Part shown: piece after piece, positions 1 to 6,103 of the stretch
How positions within the stretch are numbered: the stretch's first letter is position 1
Layout of the letters: each line of letters opens with the position of its first letter
DNA from: a virus
DNA: 38,705 bases
Direction: 5' to 3' (one strand)
Virus record (IMG/VR): IMGVR_UViG_3300034760_000018
Coordinates: 1-38,705 of that record
The notes under the pieces: model-generated
Databases searched by the model: none
What the model was told of the DNA's origin: nothing
The model's input: the letters and a program-made list of their open reading frames with translations, nothing else
Program-made: the position numbers and the translations under genes

Positions 1-127
<127 letters not shown>

Positions 128-136
128 GTGGCGGAT

Positions 137-165
137 TTCCTAGGTTTCCCGCGACTTAAACTCAA
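137..165 (-). promoter_or_regulatory. Possible phage-borne promoter for the restored tRNA
   Basis: On the minus strand TTGAGT (165-160) and TAGGAA (142-137) are separated by exactly 17 bases. The expected start would be near 130, three bases before tRNA nucleotide 1 at 127. If the phage integrates in this tRNA it displaces the chromosomal promoter, so a replacement promoter here would make sense. The -10 hexamer is weak, and position is the main argument. Confidence 0.4.
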
Positions 166-200
166 GAACGCCGCGCAAAACGCGCAGAGGAGCCTTTAAC

Positions 201-638
201 ATGTCGGCACATGAGGTGGCACAGTCTGTTCCTGAGACGTTCCCCGACGATCTTTATTTCATGTCTTGCGATGATTTCGTGAAGATCGGCCGCTCTACCA
301 ATGTCGGCAATCGCCAGCGCAACATGCAGTGCAACAACCCACTCGACATCGACTGTATTTGCCGGCTGCCGGGAAGGGGCCGCGAGGAAACGATCTGGCA
401 CGAAGCCTTCGAGGACGATTGCTGGCGAGGCGAATGGTATCACCGCACTCCCGCGCTTGAAAAGGCCATCAACCTAGCCCGCCAAGGCCAAGCCTGGTGG
501 CATCACCTCTATCCGCCCGTCACCCGAATGGAAGGCGCTGAGGACTTTGATGAGGAGATCGTGGACTGGCACATTCGCGTCCAGCTCCACTGTCAGCCAA
601 ATTTGCACAATCGAACGGGAAAACGGAGCGGAACATGA
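201..638 (+). CDS. GIY-YIG-like (MUG113/T5orf172 type) domain protein
   Basis: A 145-residue protein whose first 90 residues follow the MUG113/T5orf172 branch of the GIY-YIG fold: Tyr19 in the first strand (LYFM), KIG at 28-30, Arg near 38-40, a Glu at 63, His67 and the closing GEWY at 77-80. This family is thought to be nuclease-like, but few members have been tested. Residues 91-145 are not recognised. It is the first gene past attP, begins 73 bases after the tRNA half and overlaps the next gene by four bases. A second member of the same domain family lies at 30411-30944. The domain call is fairly sure; nuclease activity is inference. Confidence 0.72.
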   Translation: MSAHEVAQSVPETFPDDLYFMSCDDFVKIGRSTNVGNRQRNMQCNNPLDIDCICRLPGRGREETIWHEAFEDDCWRGEWYHRTPALEKAINLARQGQAWWHHLYPPVTRMEGAEDFDEEIVDWHIRVQLHCQPNLHNRTGKRSGT

Positions 639-934
639 CACAAGCGGAAAGCGGGAATGTGAAAACCGACGCGCCTACATTTACGCAGGGGCCGTGGCGA
701 GTTGACCAACGAACGACCACTATCTCCGTTCGAGCGAACGAGTTCAGCGTGGCGAACGTGCAGCAAAATGGGTCCGCTGGAAAGCAAGGCCAGTCCGCTG
801 CAAACGCTCGCCTGATCGCCGCCGCGCCTGATCTCTATGCGGCCTTGAACCGTTGGGTCCGGATTCTGCGGGCGAGCGGCTTTCCCGCTTACGATGCGGA
901 AGCCGCTCTTGCCAAAGTTCGGGGTGAAGCATGA
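635..934 (+). CDS. Small phage protein, TPGPW/NARLIAAAP family
   Basis: A 99-residue protein with the hallmark of a widespread but uncharacterised phage family: an N-terminal FTQGPWRV motif (about 16-23) and a central NARLIAAAPDLYAAL helix (about 58-72). The function is unknown. The start ATG overlaps the stop of the GIY-YIG-like gene, and its own stop overlaps the next gene. The gene at 28238-28627 in the early-left operon has the same two motifs, so the genome holds two diverged copies. It is probably a cytoplasmic early protein; no membrane segment or signal is visible. Confidence 0.7.
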   Translation: MTQAESGNVKTDAPTFTQGPWRVDQRTTTISVRANEFSVANVQQNGSAGKQGQSAANARLIAAAPDLYAALNRWVRILRASGFPAYDAEAALAKVRGEA

Positions 935-1317
935 CCGCGCAAGCGATCGAAGCGGCGACAGCCGGGGAGACAACGGAGATTGGCTCGACCGAAGGCGAGA
1001 GCGCGGTCGCCAGCGGCGATGCGCCCGAAAGCAGTCGGGTCAGTCACACATCGGCGGATACGAGGAGGGGGATGGTGAGCGACTTTTGGCTCGAACAATC
1101 GAAACTCGCTGAAAACATGGCGATCCCGATGATCCTGTTTTGCCCGCTTTGTTCAACGCGGCACATCGACGAGGCCGAGTTTGCCGAGGTCGCGCATCAC
1201 ACCCACGCCTGTCAGGGCTGCGGCTTCGTCTGGCGGCCCGCGAAGGTCAACACGCACGGCGTCCGCTTCTTGCCGGGTTACAGCAATGTCCCACCCCCAC
1301 CCCAGGGAGCATCCTAA
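931..1317 (+). CDS. Zinc-ribbon phage protein
   Basis: A 128-residue protein. The N-terminal 45 residues are Ala/Glu/Ser/Thr-rich and look disordered. The C-terminal half holds a four-Cys zinc ribbon: FCPLCSTRHIDE, then TH-CQGCGFVWRPAKV, followed by THGVRFLPG. The second part (H.TH.C..CG..WRPA...T.GV) is a recurrent phage motif of unknown role. The DNA encoding the N-terminal tail shares two collinear blocks (942-954 and 989-1006) with the 3' end of the gene at 33912-34565, a sign of duplication or recombination between the two regions. Stop and start overlap both neighbours. Confidence 0.65.
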   Translation: MTAQAIEAATAGETTEIGSTEGESAVASGDAPESSRVSHTSADTRRGMVSDFWLEQSKLAENMAIPMILFCPLCSTRHIDEAEFAEVAHHTHACQGCGFVWRPAKVNTHGVRFLPGYSNVPPPPQGAS

Positions 1318-1703
1318 TGACCGATAAAGCGAAATTGCTGGAGGCGCGAAACATTGCGCTGGAAGCCGAGGCAGTCATGACCAACCCACCGATACCGCCG
1401 AATGAAGCGGTCGCGAGGGCGATTGTTCGAGCGCGATGCTATCTGGGCACCCCCGAGGTCATTGACTCCCTAGTAGAACACGGTTGGCCCGAGGCGCTTG
1501 CCGAAGCCGATGCCGCCATTGCCGCGATGCCTGACATGAAGGCGCTGGTCGGTTTGCTTGGCAGGGCTGAACACGAACTGGCGGCGATTGGCAGGGCCAC
1601 CCATGCCGACCAGATTTGCGGACCAAGCATACGGGGAGCCGAGCGCCTTGCGGGTGAAATCCGCGCCACGCTCGCCAACCTTTCTAAGCCGGAGAATGAG
1701 TGA
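1317..1703 (+). CDS. Hypothetical phage protein
   Basis: A 128-residue protein that I do not recognise. It starts at the ATG at 1317, which overlaps the upstream TAA and has a GGGAG element nearby; the frame is open further upstream, but that would overlap the zinc-ribbon gene. The sequence is predominantly helical with an Ala-rich core (EALAEADAAIAAMPDMKALV, about 62-81) and no signal or membrane segment. It sits in a tightly packed plus-strand operon with 1-11 base overlaps on both sides. Confidence 0.6.
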   Translation: MTDKAKLLEARNIALEAEAVMTNPPIPPNEAVARAIVRARCYLGTPEVIDSLVEHGWPEALAEADAAIAAMPDMKALVGLLGRAEHELAAIGRATHADQICGPSIRGAERLAGEIRATLANLSKPENE

Positions 1704-2119
1704 TGAGCCAATTTCCAGAGCGGGGACGGGTAGGAGCCATGACCACCGGCAACCCAGCAGCGGTGAATGAGGATGCGCTGAAGCCATGTCCGTTCTGCGG
1801 CGGCGAAGCTCGCGCCGAACAAGGCGCCGCGACCGCTTGGGTCGAATGCTCTACACCGGGCTGCGGTGGGGAACAATGGCACGACACGCTAGAGGATGCC
1901 ACGTTGCTTTGGAACGCCCGCACCCCACCCGTTCCCGAAGGGGCGCATGATGAGCTGGTGAGCCTATTTGTGCAGATACGGAAGCAGGCGACAACGCTTC
2001 ATTCGGACACCTCTGAAACTATGCGCGAGGACTTGCGGATAATCCGCGCTCTCGCAGTCGAGGGCCAAGAAGCACTCGCTCGGAAAGGCGAGGTAACGGG
2101 GGATAACGATGCGCGCTAA
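1703..2119 (+). CDS. Lar-like zinc-ribbon protein
   Basis: A 138-residue protein with the Lar restriction-alleviation fold near its N-terminus: LKPCPFCGG at about 28-36, then WVECSTPGCGG and the terminal helix with LWNART. Lar of the Rac prophage modulates type I restriction, but most phage proteins with this ribbon are untested. The chosen ATG (1703) overlaps the upstream TGA and follows a GGAG; the ATG at 1739 is a possible alternative and would leave the Cys ribbon intact. The C-terminal 60 residues form a helical extension. A second Lar-like ribbon is fused into the protein at 33912-34565. Confidence 0.65.
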   Translation: MSQFPERGRVGAMTTGNPAAVNEDALKPCPFCGGEARAEQGAATAWVECSTPGCGGEQWHDTLEDATLLWNARTPPVPEGAHDELVSLFVQIRKQATTLHSDTSETMREDLRIIRALAVEGQEALARKGEVTGDNDAR

Positions 2120-2348
2120 CGACGCCCGACTGCATCTCGACGAGGCAATGAAACTACTCACCTTGGAGGCTTATCGAGGGCCGGATGCGGAGAGCATGGC
2201 GCCGGTAGATGACTTTACGATTGCTGAGGAGCTTGAACGAATCGACGGGGCGCTAGGACCGAGGGGGCAATCCATGTTCGCTCGCTTGGGTGACAGAGTG
2301 CGTTCCGCGTATGTCGAGATCAAAGCCGCACGGGAGGCACTGGAATGA
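2109..2348 (+). CDS. Hypothetical small acidic protein
   Basis: A 79-residue mostly helical protein (DEAMKLLTLEA, then IAEELERIDGAL and VRSAYVEIKAAREALE). It is not recognised. Its ATG lies inside the end of the Lar-like gene (11-base overlap), and its TGA overlaps the ATG of the next small frame. No membrane or metal-binding motif is visible. Confidence 0.55.
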   Translation: MRANDARLHLDEAMKLLTLEAYRGPDAESMAPVDDFTIAEELERIDGALGPRGQSMFARLGDRVRSAYVEIKAAREALE

Positions 2349-2434
2349 TCCGGTGGCCCAACTACGTTTGCTTCGGTTGCCAGTTCGAGCTATTTGTCGG
2401 GCCGCTGTTTGAGGGTCATACGGGGATGAGTTAA
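2345..2434 (+). CDS. Possible 29-residue protein
   Basis: A short frame starting MIRWPNYVCFGCQFELFVG, with a CxxC pair at residues 9-12. It is supported only by the ATGA overlap with the upstream stop and by filling an otherwise empty gap before the zinc-ribbon frame that follows. It could be a coupling or leader frame and not a functional protein. Confidence 0.3.
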   Translation: MIRWPNYVCFGCQFELFVGPLFEGHTGMS

Positions 2435-2437
2435 CCC

Positions 2438-2602
2438 ATGCCCGCCCCACCCAAGCCCGACGATCTTCAGCACTGCGATCGATGCGGGAAGGTGCTCGGC
2501 AATCACGGCGGTTGGTTCGGCGCTGAATGTTTTTGCGATGCACCGCCTACGGATGCGCTACGGGGCTCGCATGGACGAGGAACCGGGATGCGGCGGGATT
2601 AG
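2438..2602 (+). CDS. 54-residue zinc-ribbon-like protein
   Basis: A short frame from ATG 2438 to TAG 2602 with two cysteine pairs, HCDRCGKVLG (C13, C16) and ECFCD (C31, C33), spaced like a compact treble-clef or ribbon site. It closes the plus-strand accessory operon. Its last codons overlap the 3' end of the convergent spanin gene by four bases, so nothing separates the two operons. The metal-binding pattern is visible; the role is unknown. Confidence 0.45.
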   Translation: MPAPPKPDDLQHCDRCGKVLGNHGGWFGAECFCDAPPTDALRGSHGRGTGMRRD

Positions 2603-2937
2603 CCGAATAGGCGGCCGAAAAAGCCGCGCTTCGTCTTGTCGAGCGCTTTCCGGTGCATCTCGAGGCAGGTCTTATAGATGTGGTCGATCGCATCGGGCCG
2701 CTCATTGGCTTTGTCGAGAGCGCCGGTCTGTCCGATGAACGCTTGCATCCACGGCTCTGCTTCCTCGCTTTCGGGAATGGGGACGCCGGGCACATCGGCC
2801 TTCAGGCTTGCGGGGATCAGCCGCTCGCATTCGGGAATGTCGCCATAGACGGGCGGACTGGTGACGCAGGCCGCAAGCGCCAATGTCGGTAATATAATAA
2901 CCATCCGTCGAAACGACGATATGTTTCCTACTTGCAT
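2599..2937 (-). CDS. Outer-membrane lipoprotein, o-spanin (Rz1-like) candidate
   Basis: A 112-residue protein with a lipoprotein signal: Arg-Arg at 10-11, a hydrophobic stretch and lipobox LAAC with Cys24. The mature part contains CERLIP, VPGVPIP and QTGALDKANER, which resemble o-spanin-like lipoproteins seen in other phage lysis cassettes. Start 2937 is set by a perfect AAGGAG eight bases upstream and lies inside the end of the preceding membrane-protein gene (10-base overlap), the usual Rz/Rz1-type arrangement. O-spanins join an inner-membrane partner to disrupt the outer membrane in the last step of lysis. It is the final gene of the late operon. Confidence 0.6.
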   Translation of the reverse strand: MQVGNISSFRRMVIILPTLALAACVTSPPVYGDIPECERLIPASLKADVPGVPIPESEEAEPWMQAFIGQTGALDKANERPDAIDHIYKTCLEMHRKALDKTKRGFFGRLFG

Positions 2938-3263
2938 TGTGGCGTCTCCTTGTAGGCTTTGAACCGACACGCGGCCCGCTTGGCAGCCTCGCCCTTCTGC
3001 CCCTTCGCCGCAGCGGCAATCTCTTTCTGTGCGGCGGCAACCCGCGCGTCCGTCGCATCATCGCTGGCAGCAACATTGGCAGCCGTGTTGACCGCCTCGG
3101 CTCCGCTGTCGATTGCGGCCCCGGCTTGGCCCTCAGCGACCTCGGCTTGCTTCGCGGCGGTCTTGCGCTTCGAGCATTGGCTAGTCGCGAACAGCGTCAC
3201 CAGGACGAGCGCGAGAATGCCCACGGCAAGGGCGATCATGCGCTCGCTAATGCGTTCGATCAT
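2928..3263 (-). CDS. Inner-membrane protein, i-spanin (Rz-like) candidate
   Basis: A 111-residue protein with one N-terminal transmembrane helix (about 9-28, IALAVGILALVLVTLFA) followed by an Ala/Glu/Lys-rich periplasmic segment that should be helical or coiled coil, with two Cys residues near the C-terminus (C99 and C110). This type II membrane layout, and its overlap with a lipoprotein gene directly downstream, fit an i-spanin that would bridge to the lipoprotein. There is no sequence signature, so the call rests on architecture and position in the lysis region. Confidence 0.5.
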   Translation of the reverse strand: MIERISERMIALAVGILALVLVTLFATSQCSKRKTAAKQAEVAEGQAGAAIDSGAEAVNTAANVAASDDATDARVAAAQKEIAAAAKGQKGEAAKRAACRFKAYKETPQCK

Positions 3264-3274
3264 GTGCTTAGGTC

Positions 3275-3748
3275 CTATGGCTTCCGACTATACAGTGGGG
3301 TTTCCAGCGCCTTATCTATGGGCCAGCCGAGCAGCCTTACCCGCCGAAGAACGGTGGGATATTTTAAGCCGGTGCCCTCCACGTGTTCCGCGAGGGATGC
3401 AGTTTTGCCCCGATAGGTTAACTGAATGCTGTTGGAGCGGTTACGTTGTTGAGTCTTATTGTCGGTCCAGCGGCAGTTGCTGGGCGAATAATCGCCATCA
3501 TTATCGATGCGGTCCAAGGTCAAACTGGGGTCGTATCCAGCGCGCAACGCCCAATCGCGAAAACCGACATAGGTTTCCCATTCCGGGCAGATGGCGATGC
3601 CGCGCCCACCGTATCTGGCAAAGTGCTTGTGTTTCGGACGCCTAACGCGCGAACGCATCGACCTCCAAACGGTGTAAAGCGGAAAGCCCTCGCTTTCTCC
3701 GTGGACTATTCCCCGCTTGCCCCGCTGTGTATAATCTCGTTCAGCCAT
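3275..3748 (-). CDS. HNH-like phage endonuclease-type protein
   Basis: A 157-residue protein of a common free-standing phage family: YTVWRSMRSRV, then YGGRGIAICPEW, then LDRIDNDGDYSPSNCRWTD followed by QQRNRS. Members are usually annotated as HNH or AP2-associated putative homing endonucleases. The C-terminal LTYRGKTASLAEHVEGTGL looks like the DNA-binding repeat often attached to them. I placed the start at ATG 3748, which has GGAG six bases upstream; the frame is open to 3844. It sits between the spanin candidates and the rest of the lysis genes, where an inserted homing gene is plausible. Confidence 0.6.
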   Translation of the reverse strand: MAERDYTQRGKRGIVHGESEGFPLYTVWRSMRSRVRRPKHKHFARYGGRGIAICPEWETYVGFRDWALRAGYDPSLTLDRIDNDGDYSPSNCRWTDNKTQQRNRSNSIQLTYRGKTASLAEHVEGTGLKYPTVLRRVRLLGWPIDKALETPLYSRKP

Positions 3749-3890
3749 TGCGCGCTCCATCGCGTGAAGGTCAGGGTCGAACGCGGTGTTGCAAGCACCC
3801 GTTCGGCCTGTTTGTGGCCTAGCAGATTCACTGTCTGTTCTCAACAGTAAGATGCTTTATTCTCCGGTGGTTTTGTGGTAGCTGTGGGGT

Positions 3891-4088
3891 ATGTCAGCAG
3901 ATGGATTGCGGAACCTCACGAAAGAGGAGCTTGCCGAGCGTTGGGGCAAGCAGATGATGCAGGCGTCTCCAGAAGCCATTGCCGAGCTTCAGGCATTACG
4001 ATTGAAGCTAATGAACGAAGGCTATGAACTGCCGCCGACGCCAAGCATCGCCATTGGTGGCATAGGGAGCCTGCTGGGCGGGTTTTAA
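3891..4088 (+). CDS. Small plus-strand gene inside the late operon (moron candidate)
   Basis: A 65-residue protein on the strand opposite to all neighbouring late genes. It is strongly helical for about 45 residues (LTKEELAERWGKQMM, AIAELQALRLKLMNEG) and ends in a glycine-rich hydrophobic tail (AIGGIGSLLGG). It begins 142 bases from the divergent HNH-like gene and its stop overlaps the convergent stop of the next late gene by four bases. I see no clear promoter; a small palindrome (CTGTTCTCAACAG) lies in the upstream gap. The function is unknown. Confidence 0.5.
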   Translation: MSADGLRNLTKEELAERWGKQMMQASPEAIAELQALRLKLMNEGYELPPTPSIAIGGIGSLLGGF

Positions 4089-4282
4089 GCCAACCGCCTC
4101 CCCACGGTAAGCCTCACACAGTTCGCATCGCAGACAGGCGGGGCCTTCACGCAAGCGGTAGTCGCAGCGGGCGTGGCGTCGATGAGGATCGTATTCTTTG
4201 GCTGATGGCCAAGCACCGCGACGAACAGCAGGAACATCGCGACAAAGAAAGCGAGGCTCCAAAAGATCGGGCGCTTATCCAT
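4085..4282 (-). CDS. Small single-span membrane protein of the lysis region
   Basis: A 65-residue protein starting at ATG 4282 (MDKRPIFWSL), which overlaps the upstream stop within ATGGATAA. One strong transmembrane helix spans about residues 6-25 (FWSLAFFVAMFLLFVAVLG). It is followed by a short periplasmic tail with three Cys residues (ACVKAPPVCDANC). The location beside the holin and endolysin genes suggests a lysis accessory role such as a second holin or antiholin, but no family signature supports that. Confidence 0.5.
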   Translation of the reverse strand: MDKRPIFWSLAFFVAMFLLFVAVLGHQPKNTILIDATPAATTACVKAPPVCDANCVRLTVGRRLA

Positions 4283-4634
4283 CCTGCCACTCGAACATAT
4301 CGTCAAACAGCGTCTTGGCTTCGACTTCGGTAATCAGGTCACGACGAATGACCTCGGCAATCCACGCTGGCATAAGAGTTCGCGGGATTGGGCAGCGCTT
4401 CGGATCATAGCGATAGCCGATGCTTGAACAGCCGTCCTCAAAGATGCCGACGACTAGATAGCCGACTAGCGGTGCTTCTTCTGAGGCTTGTTCAGCAATG
4501 CCTCGAGCGTTCGCGATGATCTTGCCGCGCCAGTCCTCACCGTCTGGATTGATTGGCTCGCGATTCAACACGCGCACATCGGCGCCGCCGCTTTTCATTC
4601 GGACACGGCTTATGCGAGCGCGAAAATCGGTCAT
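4275..4634 (-). CDS. Hypothetical late protein
   Basis: A 119-residue soluble protein, not recognised. The central part alternates strands and turns (PLVGYLVVGIFEDGCSSIGY) and the C-terminal part is helical and acidic (EVIRRDLITEVEAKTLFDDM). ATGA overlaps with the gene upstream and a short overlap downstream show it is translated with the lysis cluster. No signal peptide or membrane helix is visible. Confidence 0.55.
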   Translation of the reverse strand: MTDFRARISRVRMKSGGADVRVLNREPINPDGEDWRGKIIANARGIAEQASEEAPLVGYLVVGIFEDGCSSIGYRYDPKRCPIPRTLMPAWIAEVIRRDLITEVEAKTLFDDMFEWQDG

Positions 4635-4765
4635 ACCCGCTCGCGCACCGTCGTCCGCTTGCTGCGACGGTCATGCTCTGCCTTGGTGATGAACTTGCCC
4701 GTGCCGGCGTCTCGATAGCGCCAGAATACGAGCTTGCGCGCTAGGCGCTTTAGACCTTCGATCAT
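4631..4765 (-). CDS. 44-residue basic phage protein
   Basis: A short frame between the holin candidate and the hypothetical gene that fills the 127-base gap exactly: its ATG overlaps the holin stop (ATGA) and its TGA overlaps the next start (ATGA). The protein is basic and carries FWRYRDAGTGKFITKAEHD, whose RD..TG.F..K core recurs in small phage proteins of unknown function. Exact coupling on both sides makes it a likely real gene. Confidence 0.55.
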   Translation of the reverse strand: MIEGLKRLARKLVFWRYRDAGTGKFITKAEHDRRSKRTTVRERV

Positions 4766-5058
4766 TTGCTGCCTTCCACGTTGACCCCACCGGAAATGTC
4801 TTCGGCGTTAAGATCGCCGGCCACCTTCGTCGGCTTGCTGAGCGTGCCATCCTTGACCGCAGCGCCAAGCCCGCCACCGGCCAGCAGAGCGCCCAGCCCG
4901 CCAGCAGCCGCCAGCGGATCAAAGGTTTTGTTCACGACGAGATGAATGCCGATATAGACCAGCATCACGACCACGCTGAGCGCGGTCAGCCCGCGAAGTA
5001 GCTCATAGGATTCGTTATCCTTGCCGGTGAACATGAACTTGAGAATGCGTCCGAGCAT
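4762..5058 (-). CDS. Holin candidate
   Basis: A 98-residue membrane protein directly downstream of the endolysin gene. After a charged 20-residue start comes a transmembrane helix (about 26-45, LTALSVVVMLVYIGIHLVV), then a Gly/Ala-rich hydrophobic second segment (about 52-74), and a polar tail. Start 5058 is set by AGGAG seven bases upstream; the open frame further upstream only shadows the endolysin. Small size, two hydrophobic segments and the cassette position fit a holin releasing a signal-less endolysin. No holin family signature is recognised. Confidence 0.55.
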   Translation of the reverse strand: MLGRILKFMFTGKDNESYELLRGLTALSVVVMLVYIGIHLVVNKTFDPLAAAGGLGALLAGGGLGAAVKDGTLSKPTKVAGDLNAEDISGGVNVEGSK

Positions 5059-5068
5059 TTGCTGGCTC

Positions 5069-5455
5069 CTATTTCGGGTATTTCGCCCAAGGCAGTTCCC
5101 AATGCGGACCATCTTTGAATGATCTCCAGTCGCCGCCCCAAGTGATCGGCACGCCTTCCTCGGCGGCCGCCTTTTTGATGACTGCGGCGAGCTGATGGTA
5201 AAGCGGCCAATCCCAGCGGATCGTGCCGCCGACATAGGGCGCGACATCAACAGCGTGGCCAGTCAGGTGGCGGCTGTTCATAGTGCGCGTCGCACCGGCC
5301 GCCATGTATTGCTTTTGCTTGGCAAGGGTGCGGACACCCTCGATCACGCTGAAGTCGATGGTGGAGCAGCCGATCGCCCGTTTCATCACGCGGACCAAAT
5401 CAGGATGCACGCCTTGAAGGCGCGCTAAAGAGCGCGCTCCGAACTCAAAACTCAT
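5069..5455 (-). CDS. Endolysin: M15-family peptidoglycan peptidase
   Basis: A 128-residue protein of the D,D-carboxypeptidase/L-alanyl-D-glutamate peptidase superfamily (VanY/M15, same general type as the phage T5 endolysin). The zinc-site signature is clear: SRHLTGHAVD gives His63 and Asp70, and GPHWEL gives His118 with the nearby catalytic acid. IEGVRTLAKQKQYMAAGATR (39-58) is the substrate-binding loop region of this family. There is no signal peptide, so export through a holin is expected; the holin candidate starts 11 bases downstream of its stop. The start has GAGAGG upstream. The length is normal for a single-domain endolysin. Confidence 0.9.
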   Translation of the reverse strand: MSFEFGARSLARLQGVHPDLVRVMKRAIGCSTIDFSVIEGVRTLAKQKQYMAAGATRTMNSRHLTGHAVDVAPYVGGTIRWDWPLYHQLAAVIKKAAAEEGVPITWGGDWRSFKDGPHWELPWAKYPK

Positions 5456-5469
5456 GGAAAACCTCTCGG

Positions 5470-5979
5470 TTAGTCGGGCTTGTCTTCGCCCTCAGATCGC
5501 TCGACCTCTTGCCGAGCTTCCCGCGTCGAGGTGCAGGTTTGCTCGGCGTCGAACTCGGCCACTTCGGCAGCTCTTAGCGTTGGGCTTTTCGGCTCGCCCG
5601 GAAACTCTATCGTGGATGGGGCCACAGTGAACACCGACGAAAGCAGAGCACGGGCTTGGGCAAGGTGAATCGACTTGGGGGAGCGACGCTCTTCAGCAAC
5701 CTCAAGAATGCGATAAGCCGAAAGCACGCCAGCCAATTCGATCTTCAGGTTGTTCATTTGCGTAAACATGGCGTCCATGCGTAAGCCCATCGCATCTAGG
5801 CGTTCTTTGCAGTCGCTCAGGTCGCTCCGGTCTTCGGCGCGCAGCTTCTCCTTGGCCTTCATCACCTGCAAAGAGATGACCGGCCACGTCTTGATGAGCG
5901 TGACCACGATTGCCGCGAAGGTGCCGGCTGTGAAGATCGATGTGGGATTGATCTGGGGAAGGAACTCGAAGCCATTCAT
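5470..5979 (-). CDS. Membrane-anchored coiled-coil protein of the lysis region
   Basis: A 169-residue protein starting at ATG 5979, which has GGAAGGG upstream. One transmembrane helix near residues 15-31 (IFTAGTFAAIVVTLI) is followed by a long helical, coiled-coil-like stretch (about 38-85, rich in Lys, Glu and Met) and a charged Glu-rich tail. This type II layout could serve as a structural or lysis accessory protein, or as an alternative i-spanin. It sits between the tailspike and the endolysin. The frame is open upstream to 6036, but that overlaps a 17-codon coupled frame. Confidence 0.5.
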   Translation of the reverse strand: MNGFEFLPQINPTSIFTAGTFAAIVVTLIKTWPVISLQVMKAKEKLRAEDRSDLSDCKERLDAMGLRMDAMFTQMNNLKIELAGVLSAYRILEVAEERRSPKSIHLAQARALLSSVFTVAPSTIEFPGEPKSPTLRAAEVAEFDAEQTCTSTREARQEVERSEGEDKPD

Positions 5980-6032
5980 TAGGCCAGCCCTTCCAGAATC
6001 ACCGCGAACGGCGTTACGCTTACAAAAGCCAT
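5979..6032 (-). CDS. Possible 17-codon coupled leader frame
   Basis: ATG 6032 follows GGAGA and runs 17 codons (MAFVSVTPFAVILEGLA) to a TAA that overlaps the ATG of the membrane coiled-coil gene (TAATG). The start context ATGAATGGCTT is repeated at both starts. It may couple translation of the downstream gene; there is no independent evidence that it is a functional peptide. Confidence 0.3.
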   Translation of the reverse strand: MAFVSVTPFAVILEGLA

Positions 6033-6103
6033 TCATTGTCTCCGGTGACAGTGGGTGGTCAGAGCCGGAGTTCGATGCCAGTCGGCCTCGGCTCGCCTGT
6101 TGT

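Noticed and set aside
3352-3367. GTGGGATATTTTAAGC, resembling operator O2
   Set aside because: Only one half matches the dyad and it is inside a late coding region. Similar half matches occur near 20769 and 28957.
2959-3645. Long plus-strand frames over the spanin and HNH-like genes
   Set aside because: They are mirror-frame shadows of well-supported minus-strand genes in GC-rich DNA, with Arg/Ala/Pro/Ser-rich nonsense composition.
3726-3734. TGTGTATAA, a second DnaA-box match
   Set aside because: It lies inside the HNH-like coding region with no promoter or replication gene nearby; one such match in 38 kb is close to chance.
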